Of a stretch of DNA of 64,000 nucleotides, positions 53,735 to 62,491 are shown piece by piece. The DNA is taken from contig NZ_LVEG02000016.1 in the NCBI RefSeq assembly GCF_001614315.2, positions 37,899-101,898 of the forward strand, written 5' to 3'. This DNA comes from Halofilum ochraceum (GTDB lineage Bacteria; Pseudomonadota; Gammaproteobacteria; XJ16; Halofilaceae). The position numbers were made by a program, and so were the translations under genes. The notes beneath the pieces are model-generated. The model had not been told where the DNA came from. It saw only the letters and a list, made by a program, of their open reading frames with translations, and searched no databases. The first letter of the stretch is position 1, and each line of letters begins with the position of its first letter.

Positions 53735-54477
53735 CCGCAAGCGCGATCTACAGTGGCACCGTCCGCCATCGGCGGTTCGCGCCACGCCCGCACGGCTTTT
53801 CCTACCGCGTGTTCATGCTCTATATCGACCTGGGTGAACTCGATCGGGTCTTCCGGGGTCGCTGGCTGTGGTCGGTCGAGCGCCCGAACATCGTCCGCTT
53901 CGACCGGCGGGACCATCTGGGCCCCCACGACCGCCCGCTCGACGAGAATGTCCGCGACCTGGTCCAGGAGCGCACCGGCGCGCGGCCGAGCGGCCCGATC
54001 CGCCTGCTGACCCATCCGCGCTACTTCGGCTTCTGCTTCAACCCGGTCAGCTTCTATTACTGCTTCGACGCGGCCGACCGCGAACTCGAGACCATCGTCG
54101 CCGAGGTCCACAACACGCCCTGGGGGGAGCGTCACTGCTACGTGCTGCCGGTGGACGGCGATGGCACGCACCATCGTTTCAGGTTCCGCAAGGCGTTCCA
54201 CGTCTCACCGTTTCTCGACATGGATTACGACTACGACTGGCGCTTCACCACACCCGGCGATCGCCTGACGGTGCACATGCGCAACGAACGCGACGGCGAG
54301 CGCGACTTCGACGCCTCCCTGAGCCTGGAGCGCCGGCCACTCGACGGCCCGAACATGGCCCGCGCGCTGGCCCGCCACCCGTTCATGACCGGCAAGGTCG
54401 TCGCCGCCATCTATTGGCAGGCCCTGCGGCTGTGGATACGTGGCACGCCGTTTTTCCCGCATCCCCGCGGGGGCTGA
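53731..54477 (+). CDS. DUF1365 family protein
   Basis: The 248-residue protein starts TASAIYSGTVRHRRFAPRPHGFSYRVFMLYIDL and has the conserved LLTHPRYFGFCFNPVSFYYC block of DUF1365. Function unknown; it is nearly always encoded with the preceding FAD oxidoreductase and a CFA-type methyltransferase. Here a repeat element and three unrelated genes separate it from the CFA gene. Confidence 0.9.
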   Translation: MTASAIYSGTVRHRRFAPRPHGFSYRVFMLYIDLGELDRVFRGRWLWSVERPNIVRFDRRDHLGPHDRPLDENVRDLVQERTGARPSGPIRLLTHPRYFGFCFNPVSFYYCFDAADRELETIVAEVHNTPWGERHCYVLPVDGDGTHHRFRFRKAFHVSPFLDMDYDYDWRFTTPGDRLTVHMRNERDGERDFDASLSLERRPLDGPNMARALARHPFMTGKVVAAIYWQALRLWIRGTPFFPHPRGG

Positions 54478-54515
54478 CAGAACGCGGCCGGGGCTTGAGA
54501 AACGCTTTGGAAAAA

Positions 54516-54777
54516 GGTTCTCGCCAAGGCGCGAAGCGCGCCAAGGGACGCGAAGAAGGATTGTAGGAGCGGCCTTGGCCGCGAACCGGTATCCAATGGC
54601 GCTGCCATGTCCATGCCCTGGTGGCTGGACGGCAGACAAGCGACTGGATTGGGTTTGATACTTCATCGATTGCCCAGGATACCGGTGGCGTGGATCTCGG
54701 TTCGCGAGCAAGCTCGCTCCTACAATGCCGTGCTTTCCTTCGCGTCCCTTGGCGCCCTCCGCGCCTTGGCGAGAACC
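54516..54777. repeat. Composite REP element, copy 3 (mixed arms)
   Basis: GGTTCTCGCC-type outer ends as in the copies at 27080 and 29279. The inner arms differ: the left one is GGAGCGGCCTTGGCCGCGAA and the right one is the usual GAGCTTGCTC form. It fills most of the 465-bp gap between DUF1365 and the metallopeptidase gene. Confidence 0.85.
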
Positions 54778-54942
54778 CTTATTGAAAAGCGCCCAAGACC
54801 CGCACCAAGGTTAAGCACCCGGCCACGCTGACAGAGACCCGTCACCCCCGTATCCTTGCACCTCCGCCGCGAGGTCCCGGCGGCGGGTTATGCCAGAATA
54901 GGGCGATGGTGCCGCTTGTGAAGCCCGGCACGGAGATTCCCC

Positions 54943-56034
54943 ATGAAGACGTTTGCCTGCATCTGCGGCAATCGGCTGTTTTTCGATAACACCAGCTGCC
55001 TGGCCTGCAGCCGCAAGGTCGGCTGGTGTCCGGAGTGTGCGGCCATTCGTGCGCTGGAGCCGACCGCCGACGGCCGGTTCCGCTGCACCGGCGAGGATTG
55101 CGGCGCTGCCCTGGTGCCGTGCCGGAACTACGCGCTCGAGGGTGTGTGCAACCGCATGGTGGTCACCGGTCCCGAGACGCCGGAGTCACCGCTGTGCGGT
55201 GGCTGTCGCTTCAATCGCACGGTTCCGGACACCTCGGTGCCGGGCAACCGGGCGAAATGGGCGCAGCTCGAGTCGGCCAAGCGGCGGCTGCTGTACACGC
55301 TGGACGATCTCGGCCTCCCCTACGGCACGGCCGAGGATGGCTACGATCCGCCGCTTTGCTTCGACTTCAAGGCCGATCTGGTACGCGAGAAAGGCGCGTG
55401 GCATCGCCTCGGTGCGGTCGAGCATGTGTATACCGGTCACGCGAGCGGGCGCATCACGATCAACCTCGACGAGGCCGATGACGCCGAGCGCGAGCGCCGG
55501 CGCATCAACATGAATGAGGCGCATCGCACGCTGATCGGGCATTTCCGGCACGAGATCGCGCACTATTACTGGGAGCTGCTCGTGCGCGGGCGCTGCGAGG
55601 ACGCCTGTCGCGCGTGCTTTGGCGATCACGACGATCCACCCTACGGCGAGGCGCTGAAGGCCCATTACAAGTCCGGTCCGCCGGATGACTGGCCGCAGCG
55701 GTACGTATCCGCCTACGCCACCATGCATCCGTGGGAGGACTTCGCCGAGACCTTCGCGGTCTATCTCGACATGGCGGCCGTGCTTGATACCGTCGGCCAC
55801 TGGGGACTGGAGACGGCGATTCGCCCGCTGGACGATTTCGATCGGGCCTTATCGACGTATCGGCATGTCGGCATCAGCCTGAACGAGATCAATCGCGAAA
55901 TGGGCCTGCTGGACGTCGTGCCGGAGGTCTTCGTGGCTCCGGTCGTCGACAAGCTCCGCTTCATCCACGAATTGATCCGCACCGCGTCGCGCGACGCGGG
56001 CGGTACCACGGAACCCGGGGAGGCGCGCGCATGA
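54943..56034 (+). CDS. Zinc-ribbon metallopeptidase-like protein (putative zinc-binding metallopeptidase)
   Basis: The 363-residue protein has an N-terminal multi-cysteine zinc-ribbon region (CxC, CxxC and similar pairs up to Cys88) and a gluzincin-type HEIAH motif (203-207) followed by a downstream acidic/aromatic stretch (MHPWEDFAETFAVYLD) that can supply the third ligand Glu. No signal peptide, so it is probably cytosolic. Its start is downstream of a repeat and its end overlaps the ATP-grasp gene by four bases, forming a three-gene cassette. Confidence 0.85.
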   Translation: MKTFACICGNRLFFDNTSCLACSRKVGWCPECAAIRALEPTADGRFRCTGEDCGAALVPCRNYALEGVCNRMVVTGPETPESPLCGGCRFNRTVPDTSVPGNRAKWAQLESAKRRLLYTLDDLGLPYGTAEDGYDPPLCFDFKADLVREKGAWHRLGAVEHVYTGHASGRITINLDEADDAERERRRINMNEAHRTLIGHFRHEIAHYYWELLVRGRCEDACRACFGDHDDPPYGEALKAHYKSGPPDDWPQRYVSAYATMHPWEDFAETFAVYLDMAAVLDTVGHWGLETAIRPLDDFDRALSTYRHVGISLNEINREMGLLDVVPEVFVAPVVDKLRFIHELIRTASRDAGGTTEPGEARA

Positions 56035-57491
56035 ACGAGGTCGCTGAACGCACCGGCCTGCTGGCCGACTACGACCCCGGCGGACGCTACTGCGAGCTGT
56101 TCGGTCCGCCTTCGATGCAGGCACCGATCCCGCACACGCAGGCGCTGCGCGAGCGGCTGGCGCGCATGTCGCTGGACGATCTGCGCGAACGCGCGCACGA
56201 CGCCGAACTCGAACTCTACAACTTCGGGATCACGTTTACGGTCTACACGCAGAAAGACGCGATCGACCGGATCCTGCCATTCGACGCGATCCCGCGCCCG
56301 ATCCCGCCGGACGAGTGGCAGACCCTGGAGACCGGGGTGCGCCAGCGCGTCACGGCCATCAACCGCTTCCTGCGCGACGTCTACCACGAGCGCCACGTGT
56401 TCAGCGATGGAATCGTGCCGCCCGACGTGGTGTTCTCGAACCCGAACTATCGTCCGGAGATGGAGGGCCTGGAGGTCCCGTACGATACCTACGCCCATAT
56501 CGACGGCTCCGACCTGATCCGGGACGACGACGGCACCTTCTACGTGCTGGAGGACAACGCCCGCTGCCCGTCCGGCGTGTCCTACATGGTCGAGAACCGG
56601 CACCTGATGCTGCGTACCTTCCCCGATCTCATCGAGGATCAGCCGGTGCGCTCGGTCTCGAACTATGGCCAGCGCCTGCGGGCGGCGCTCGGGGAGATCG
56701 CCCCGCAGGGCGTCGACGACCCCACGGTGGTCCTGCTGTCACCGGGCACCTACAACTCGGCCTACTTCGAGCACATCTTCCTCGCCCGCGAGATGGGCGT
56801 CGCACTGGTCGAAGGCCGCGATCTGGTCACCGAGGACGACCGCGTGTACGTCAAGACGATCCGCGGCCTGCAGCCGGTCCACGTGATCTATCGGCGCATC
56901 AACGACGACGCCCTCGATCCGCGCGCGTTCGATCCCAACAGCCTGCTCGGCGTACCCGGGCTGTTCCAGGCGTACCGCAAGGGCAACGTGGCGCTGGCGA
57001 ACGCCATCGGCACCGGAGTGGCCGACGACAAGGCACTGTATGCCTATATGCCGCGTCTGATCCGGTATTACCTGGACGAGGACCCGATCCTGCCCAACGT
57101 GCAGACGAACCTCTGCCGCGAGAAGGAAGGCCTGCAGTACACGCTGGATCACCTCGACGAACTGGTGGTCAAACCGGTCGGCGAGGCAGGCGGCTATGGC
57201 ATCACGGTCGGCCCCCACGCCACGAAGGAAGAACTCGAAACCTGCCGCCAGCAGATTCTCGACCGGCCGCACAACTGGGTCAGCCAGCCGATGATCAGCC
57301 TGTCGGTCGCGCCCACGCTGGTCGACGGCGGCATCGAGCCGCGCCATGTCGATCTGCGCACGTTCGCGGTGACCGGGCGCGATACCTGGGTTGCGCCGGG
57401 CGGTCTCTCGCGGGTCGCGCTGCGCAAGGGCTCGCTGATCGTGAACTCGTCCCAGGGTGGCGGCTCGAAAGACACCTGGGTGCTGGAATGA
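56031..57491 (+). CDS. Circularly permuted ATP-grasp family protein
   Basis: The 486-residue protein matches the CP_ATPgrasp family: early FSDGIVPPDVVFSNPNYRPEM block, VLEDNARCPSGVSYM, LVEGRDLV, LDELVVKPVGEAGGYGI and a final RVALRKGSLIVNSSQGGGSKDTWVLE. These are thought to form amide bonds on peptides or proteins, together with alpha-E proteins and a peptidase or transglutaminase. Here the peptidase partner is the upstream metallopeptidase. Target unknown. Confidence 0.92.
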   Translation: MNEVAERTGLLADYDPGGRYCELFGPPSMQAPIPHTQALRERLARMSLDDLRERAHDAELELYNFGITFTVYTQKDAIDRILPFDAIPRPIPPDEWQTLETGVRQRVTAINRFLRDVYHERHVFSDGIVPPDVVFSNPNYRPEMEGLEVPYDTYAHIDGSDLIRDDDGTFYVLEDNARCPSGVSYMVENRHLMLRTFPDLIEDQPVRSVSNYGQRLRAALGEIAPQGVDDPTVVLLSPGTYNSAYFEHIFLAREMGVALVEGRDLVTEDDRVYVKTIRGLQPVHVIYRRINDDALDPRAFDPNSLLGVPGLFQAYRKGNVALANAIGTGVADDKALYAYMPRLIRYYLDEDPILPNVQTNLCREKEGLQYTLDHLDELVVKPVGEAGGYGITVGPHATKEELETCRQQILDRPHNWVSQPMISLSVAPTLVDGGIEPRHVDLRTFAVTGRDTWVAPGGLSRVALRKGSLIVNSSQGGGSKDTWVLE

Positions 57492-57537
57492 ACGGTGCTG
57501 GAATGAGCCGCACGGGACCGGACGCAAGGAGTACCGG

Positions 57538-58506
57538 ATGAGCAATCTGCTGTCGCGCTATGCCGACGCCATCTTCTGGATGGCCCGCTACGTCGAACGG
57601 GCCGAGGACCTCGCGCGCGTGCTGGACGTCACCGAGACGTTCTCGCGTGATTCACGCGGCGGCCAGAACTGGCGCTCGATCCTGGAGCTGTACGACGACG
57701 TGCCGGCGTTCTTCCGCGAATACGGCGAGGCGTCGGCGGCGGCCGTGATCCGGTTCTACACGCTCGACGACCGCAACACCGCTTCCATCCTGTCGAACCT
57801 CGGCATGGCGCGCTCGAACGCGCGCACCCTGCGACCGCTGATCTCGACCGAGATGTGGACGCAGCTCAACATCTTCTACAACCGGCTGCGCGCGCTCGGC
57901 CCGCAGGAGATTGCAGAACCCAGGCTGGCCCGGTTCTGCTCCATGATCAAGGAAGGCTGCCAGACCCACACGGGGATCACCGAGGGCACGTTCTATCGCG
58001 ACGAGGGCTGGTGTTTTTACCAGCTCGGCAAGCAGCTCGAACGCGCCGACCAGACCACCCGCCTGCTCGACAGCAAGTACCACAACGTCCTGCCCTCGCC
58101 GGAGGACGTCGGCTCCCAGGTCGATGTCAGCCGCTGGAACGCCCTGCTGCGCTCGGCGGCCGGCTACCACGCGTTCCGCAAGATCCACCCGCGCGGTATG
58201 ACACCGGGGGATGTCGCCGGATTCATGCTGTTCCACGAGGGCTTCCCGCGCTCGGTCGCGGCCTGCGTCGACGAGGTCGGTGAGCGCCTGACCCAACTGC
58301 GCTCGGCCTACAACATCCCCGGCGCGACCGCGGCCATGGGTCGTCTGGACGACCTGCGCACGCTGCTCGACACCGACATCGATGGCGTCATCGCATTCGG
58401 GCTGCACGAGTACCTCGACCGCGTCCAGCAGTACCTGAACGCCCTCTCGATCGAGATCGGACGCGATCTGCTCGGGCACGCACCGGTCTCCACGAGTGCC
58501 ACGTAG
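57538..58506 (+). CDS. Alpha-E domain protein
   Basis: The 322-residue all-helical protein starts MSNLLSRYADAIFWMARYVERAEDLARVLDV, the alpha-E hallmark, and is found almost only next to circularly permuted ATP-grasp genes, where it probably assists peptide modification. AAGGAG precedes the ATG at 57538. Its TAG stop is part of a palindromic repeat beginning at 58502. Confidence 0.93.
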   Translation: MSNLLSRYADAIFWMARYVERAEDLARVLDVTETFSRDSRGGQNWRSILELYDDVPAFFREYGEASAAAVIRFYTLDDRNTASILSNLGMARSNARTLRPLISTEMWTQLNIFYNRLRALGPQEIAEPRLARFCSMIKEGCQTHTGITEGTFYRDEGWCFYQLGKQLERADQTTRLLDSKYHNVLPSPEDVGSQVDVSRWNALLRSAAGYHAFRKIHPRGMTPGDVAGFMLFHEGFPRSVAACVDEVGERLTQLRSAYNIPGATAAMGRLDDLRTLLDTDIDGVIAFGLHEYLDRVQQYLNALSIEIGRDLLGHAPVSTSAT

Positions 58507-58606
58507 GTCGGCTTGCGACCGACGGGAGCCAGCCGGCGGACAAGGTCCGACTCTGTACACGGGGCGCCGGCTGTTGCCTGACGGCAAAAAGCCGGCCTGC
58601 GGCTAC
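58502..58606. repeat. GTAGGCCGGCTT-type palindromic repeat, copy 2
   Basis: Imperfect inverted arms CGTAGGTCGGCTT / AAGCCGGCCTGCGGCTAC with the inner GCCGGCTGTTGCCTG seen also in the copy at 25740. It overlaps the end of the alpha-E gene and supplies its stop codon; no terminator T-run. Confidence 0.8.
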
Positions 58607-58704
58607 AATGATGGGCGATACTTTCACGATCCCTGCCCGAATCCATTCGCGAGGATCCGGCGAACTGCAACTGCAAATATCGCGACCACCGGAGTACCGC
58701 CGAC

Positions 58705-59970
58705 TTGAGCACGACCGCGCTGTCCGCGTTCGGCGCCACCCGTCCACTCGATCGCCTGGCGCGGCAACTGCTGCACCGCCGCCTTGACGGGCTCGCGGAG
58801 GGCCGGCTGCATATCGCGGATGCCGATGGCGAGGCCACGTTCGGCCAGGATGCCGTCCCCGCCGCACGCATCCGCGTCCACGCACCGCGCTTCTACCGCC
58901 GCATGGTCTTTGGTGGTGCGCTCGGCGCGGCCGCGAGCTGGATCGATGGCGACTGGGACTGCGACCGGCTGGCGGATCTGTTCCGTATCCTGATCCGCAG
59001 CCGCGCGGCGACGGGCCGGTTCGACCGGGGCGGCATCGCCGGCCTCGCCACCGCGATCGCCCGCATCGCGCAGCGAGCGCGCGCCAACACGCCTGGCGGC
59101 AGCCGGCGGAACATCCGCGATCATTACGACCTGGGCAACGACCTCTTCCGCCTGTTCCTCGACGAGTCGATGACCTATTCGTCCGGGGTCTTCGAGAGCG
59201 CCGAAGCCACCCTGGAGCAGGCGCAGACCGCGAAACTCGACCGCATCTGTCGCAAGCTGGGTCTGCAACCGGAACATCAAGTCCTCGAGATCGGCACCGG
59301 CTGGGGCAGTTTCGCGCTGCACGCCGCGAAGCACTACGGCTGCCACGTCACGACGACCACGATCTCGGCGGAACAGCACGCCCTCGCGGCCGAGCGCATC
59401 CGTGAGGCGGGTCTCGAAGACCGCATTACCCTGCTGCAGTCGGATTACCGCGACCTCACGGGCCAGTACGACCGGCTCGTATCGATCGAGATGATCGAAG
59501 CCGTCGGCCGCGAATACCTCGAGACGTTCTTCCGTGCGTGCAGCGATCGCCTGCGCCCGGACGGGGCCATGCTGCTGCAGGTGATCACCACGAGCGACCG
59601 GGAATACGAAACCTACCGGCGCTCGGTCGACTTCATCCAGCGCTACGTCTTTCCCGGCAGCCACTGCCCGGCCCCGAAGGCCCTGTTCGCTGCCATCGGC
59701 CAGGTCGGCGATCTGCGCCCAGTGCACCTGGAAGACCTGTCGGCGGACTACGCGGAGACGCTGCGCCACTGGCGCGACCGCTTCCACGCGGCGGCCGATC
59801 AGGTACGGGCGCTGGGCTACCCCGAGCGCTTCCTGCGGCTGTGGGACTTCTATCTGCAGTACTGCGAGGCCGGCTTCGATGAGCGTCATATAGGCGACCT
59901 GCAGCTGCTGCTCGCCAAACCGCGAAATACGGAACCGGCGATTCGTCCAGCCATTCGGGAATCCGCATGA
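58705..59970 (+). CDS. Cyclopropane-fatty-acyl-phospholipid synthase family methyltransferase 1
   Basis: The 421-residue protein has the CFA-synthase order: IRDHYDLGNDLFRLFLDESMTYSSG, SAM motif LEIGTGWGSFALHAA and the VSIEMIEAVG block with catalytic Glu, then DFIQRYVFPGS. It transfers a methyl or methylene group from SAM to a double bond of membrane lipid acyl chains. A TTG start at 58705 is used; no better ATG gives the full N-terminus. It belongs with the desaturase, FAD and DUF1365 genes. Confidence 0.92.
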   Translation: MSTTALSAFGATRPLDRLARQLLHRRLDGLAEGRLHIADADGEATFGQDAVPAARIRVHAPRFYRRMVFGGALGAAASWIDGDWDCDRLADLFRILIRSRAATGRFDRGGIAGLATAIARIAQRARANTPGGSRRNIRDHYDLGNDLFRLFLDESMTYSSGVFESAEATLEQAQTAKLDRICRKLGLQPEHQVLEIGTGWGSFALHAAKHYGCHVTTTTISAEQHALAAERIREAGLEDRITLLQSDYRDLTGQYDRLVSIEMIEAVGREYLETFFRACSDRLRPDGAMLLQVITTSDREYETYRRSVDFIQRYVFPGSHCPAPKALFAAIGQVGDLRPVHLEDLSADYAETLRHWRDRFHAAADQVRALGYPERFLRLWDFYLQYCEAGFDERHIGDLQLLLAKPRNTEPAIRPAIRESA

Positions 59971-60545
59971 CCGCCGGCAAACCGAGCCTGCCGCTCATAT
60001 TGTGGAATATCGTCTCCATCAACATCGGCTGGTTTACCTGTGTGCTCGGCGCGGCCAACGGCTACATCTGGCTGGGTCCACTGGTCGTCGCGGTGCTCGT
60101 GGCGATCCATCTCAAGCTCATCCCGGCCCGACGCCGTGAACTGGCCACGCTGGCCGCGGCCGCGCTGTTCGGCTATGCGATCGATTCCGCGATGGTGCTG
60201 GCCGGGGTATTCGACTTCCCCGCCCAGGCGCGCGTCGGCGCGCCGTCGACGGTCTGGATGGTCGCTCTGTGGGTGAACTTCGCGATGGCCCTGAACGTGG
60301 CCCTGCACTGGCTGCAGCGCAGCTACCTGCTGGCGGCGCTCCTCGGGGCCGTCGGCGGCCCGATGGCCTACTTCAGTGGCACCCAGTTCGGTGGCCTGCT
60401 GGCACCGGAGGGGGTCGCCGTGCTGATCGGCGCCGTCGCCGTCCAGTGGGCGATCGCGACCCCGCTGGTCGTCGCGGGTGCCGCCCGCATCGGCCGCTGG
60501 GCCGGCCAACCCGTGCCGGCGGAAGCCACGGGGGCCCGCGGATGA
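59967..60545 (+). CDS. DUF2878 family membrane protein
   Basis: The 192-residue protein has about five hydrophobic helices and the DUF2878 pattern LPLILWNIVSINIGWFTCVLGA and TVWMVALWVNFAMALNVALHWL. Unknown function; repeatedly found beside CFA-type genes. Overlaps its upstream neighbour and the small downstream frame by four bases each. Confidence 0.88.
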   Translation: MTAGKPSLPLILWNIVSINIGWFTCVLGAANGYIWLGPLVVAVLVAIHLKLIPARRRELATLAAAALFGYAIDSAMVLAGVFDFPAQARVGAPSTVWMVALWVNFAMALNVALHWLQRSYLLAALLGAVGGPMAYFSGTQFGGLLAPEGVAVLIGAVAVQWAIATPLVVAGAARIGRWAGQPVPAEATGARG

Positions 60546-60736
60546 ACGCGCTTTCTCCGTGGGCACTGTCGGAACCGGCGGTGACGCTGTTGCTCCCGTT
60601 CAAGGTGAGCGGCGTGCCGCCCGGCAAGACCCGCACGCTGCCGCCCCGCGGCGTTGCATACCACGCCCGCCGGCGCAGCCCCCATGCTTTTTTCGCGGGC
60701 CCACCCCGGCCCGATTCCCAGGAGCGTATCCGATGA
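60542..60736 (+). CDS. Small coupled open reading frame (64 residues), unknown
   Basis: ATG overlaps the DUF2878 stop (ATGA) and the TGA overlaps the ATG of the next gene (ATGA), so translation would be coupled at both ends. The product starts MNALSPWALSEPAVTLLLPF and ends Arg/Pro-rich, with no domain. It could be a real small protein, a translational spacer or the remnant of a lost gene. Confidence 0.4.
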   Translation: MNALSPWALSEPAVTLLLPFKVSGVPPGKTRTLPPRGVAYHARRRSPHAFFAGPPRPDSQERIR

Positions 60737-61791
60737 GCGCGAACCCGATGCTCGCGACGGCGATCGATTGGATGGAACGCGAGCGGATCCCGGACAGCGC
60801 CATCCGCGCCGGCATCCGACGGCTCTGTGAGGCACGCCGACGGCAGGAAACCGCCGGCGACTGCGAGCAGCGGCTGGCGCGACAGCAGGCGTTCATCCGC
60901 GGCATGGATGCCGGTCCGATCGCGCCGGTGCCGGAGAAGGCGAACGAGCAGCACTACGAACTGCCGGCCGAGTTCTTCCGGCACGTGCTCGGCCATCGCC
61001 TGAAGTACAGCGGCTGTCGTTTCGACCCACCTGGAGTCGGTCTCGATCAGGCCGAGGACACATCATTGGCCGCGACCTGCGAGCACGCCAACCTCGCCGA
61101 CGGTCAACGGGTGCTGGAACTCGGCTGCGGCTGGGGTTCGCTGACCCTGTGGATGGCGGAACACTATCCATCGAGCCGCATCACCGCGGTATCCAATTCC
61201 GCGCCGCAGCGCGCCTTCATCGAGGCACGCGCCGCGGAACGCGGGCTGGACAACGTGCGCGTCGTAACCGCCGACATGAACGACTTCGAGCCCGACGATG
61301 GCCCGTTCGATCGGGTCGTGTCGATCGAGATGTTCGAGCACATGCGTAACTGGCGCCTGCTGCTGGAGCGGATCAGCGGCTGGCTGCGCCCCGGCGGGCA
61401 GCTGCTCGTGCACGTATTCTGCCACCGCGAGTGCAGCTACGAATTCCAGCCCGAGGGCGATGCCAACTGGATGGGCCGGCATTTCTTCACCGGCGGCATC
61501 ATGCCGGCCGATGGCCTGATGACGACCTTCCAGGACCACCTGCACCACCGCGGCCAATGGCGCTGGAACGGCCGCCACTATGCCGCCACGGCCAACGCCT
61601 GGCTGGCGAACATGGATGCCCGCAGGGCCGAGATCATGCCGGTACTGGAAGCGGCCTATGGCGCCGACGCCCAGCGCTGGTGCCAGCGCTGGCGGGTCTT
61701 TTTCATGGCCTGCGCCGAGCTATTCGGCCTGCGCGACGGCGAGGAATGGTGGGTAGTGCATCATCTCATGGAGAAGCCCGGGCATGACTGA
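60733..61791 (+). CDS. CFA-synthase-like SAM-dependent methyltransferase 2
   Basis: The 352-residue protein has SAM motif I LELGCGWGSLTLWMA, a VSIEMFEHMRNW block and FxGGIMPADGLM, as in the CFA/mycolic-acid methyltransferase superfamily, but its N-terminus differs from enzyme 1 (NEQHYELPAEFFRHVLGHRLKYSGC). It probably methylates another unsaturated or modified acyl chain, similar in idea to the second methyltransferase of furan-fatty-acid pathways; that role is only a suggestion. Start at 60733 follows AGGAG. Confidence 0.88.
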   Translation: MSANPMLATAIDWMERERIPDSAIRAGIRRLCEARRRQETAGDCEQRLARQQAFIRGMDAGPIAPVPEKANEQHYELPAEFFRHVLGHRLKYSGCRFDPPGVGLDQAEDTSLAATCEHANLADGQRVLELGCGWGSLTLWMAEHYPSSRITAVSNSAPQRAFIEARAAERGLDNVRVVTADMNDFEPDDGPFDRVVSIEMFEHMRNWRLLLERISGWLRPGGQLLVHVFCHRECSYEFQPEGDANWMGRHFFTGGIMPADGLMTTFQDHLHHRGQWRWNGRHYAATANAWLANMDARRAEIMPVLEAAYGADAQRWCQRWRVFFMACAELFGLRDGEEWWVVHHLMEKPGHD

Positions 61792-62155
61792 CGCGCGGAT
61801 GCCGGGCCGGCCGATCCTGCTCGTCGCGGTCGCCGCCGGCCTCGTGCTGACGATCTACCTGGTGGCGGCTTCCATCCACGGCGACCTGTCGGCGGAGGGC
61901 CCGCGGCTGCTGGACCTCCCGTGGGGCCGGGTTTTGCTGCTCGACGTCTACGCCGGGATCGCCCTGTTCGCCGGCTGGATCGTATGGCGCGAGGCGCCCG
62001 CGCCGGCGGCCGCCTGGATCGTCGCGTTGATTCTGCTGGGCAATGTGGTCGCCTGTATCTATTTGATCCGCGCCTGGTGGCGGGCCGGTGGCGATGGCAA
62101 CGCCTTCTGGCATGGTCAGCGACGGTCTCTGGCCACCCGACCGCCCGACGCGTAA
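61784..62155 (+). CDS. Small membrane protein (three predicted helices, DUF1475-like)
   Basis: The 123-residue protein has three hydrophobic segments (about 10-30, 50-67, 73-95) and the pattern LLLDVYAGIALFAGWIVWRE, which recalls DUF1475 proteins. Function unknown. It overlaps the preceding gene by eight bases and is the last gene of the lipid operon. Confidence 0.7.
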   Translation: MTDARMPGRPILLVAVAAGLVLTIYLVAASIHGDLSAEGPRLLDLPWGRVLLLDVYAGIALFAGWIVWREAPAPAAAWIVALILLGNVVACIYLIRAWWRAGGDGNAFWHGQRRSLATRPPDA

Positions 62156-62235
62156 TGTCGCGTATCAGGGAAACGAGGGATGCTATCCTTTCGCCAGTCG
62201 GTTCGCGGTGACCAACGTTGGTTTTCGTTTTCACT

Positions 62236-62330
62236 CAAACCAACCTACGGGCGTTTCGCCGGGTTCTTCGGTGCCCACTGGTCGTGAGATCCTGCGAACT
62301 GCGTAGGTTGGGTTGACGAAGGAAACCCGA
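62236..62330. repeat. GTAGGTTGGGTT-type repeat, split arms
   Basis: An inverted pair AACCAACCTACG (near 62237-62249) and CGTAGGTTGGGTT (62302-62314), with a short GACGAAGGAAACCCGA tail on the right arm. It is the only structure seen in the 336-bp gap between the lipid operon and the GntR gene. Confidence 0.7.
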
Positions 62331-62491
62331 CAGTCGGGGCCGAATCGCGTCGACGGAGTACCGATCCCGGCGATTCGTATGCAGGACTCATGCGGCGGCT
62401 TCCGCCGGAGCCGCAGGTTCCGAATGGCCGCAATGGACCTCTCCGGCGTCGATGGTTCACGCCGAGCGGGCAATACAGGGAGCAGATGACC

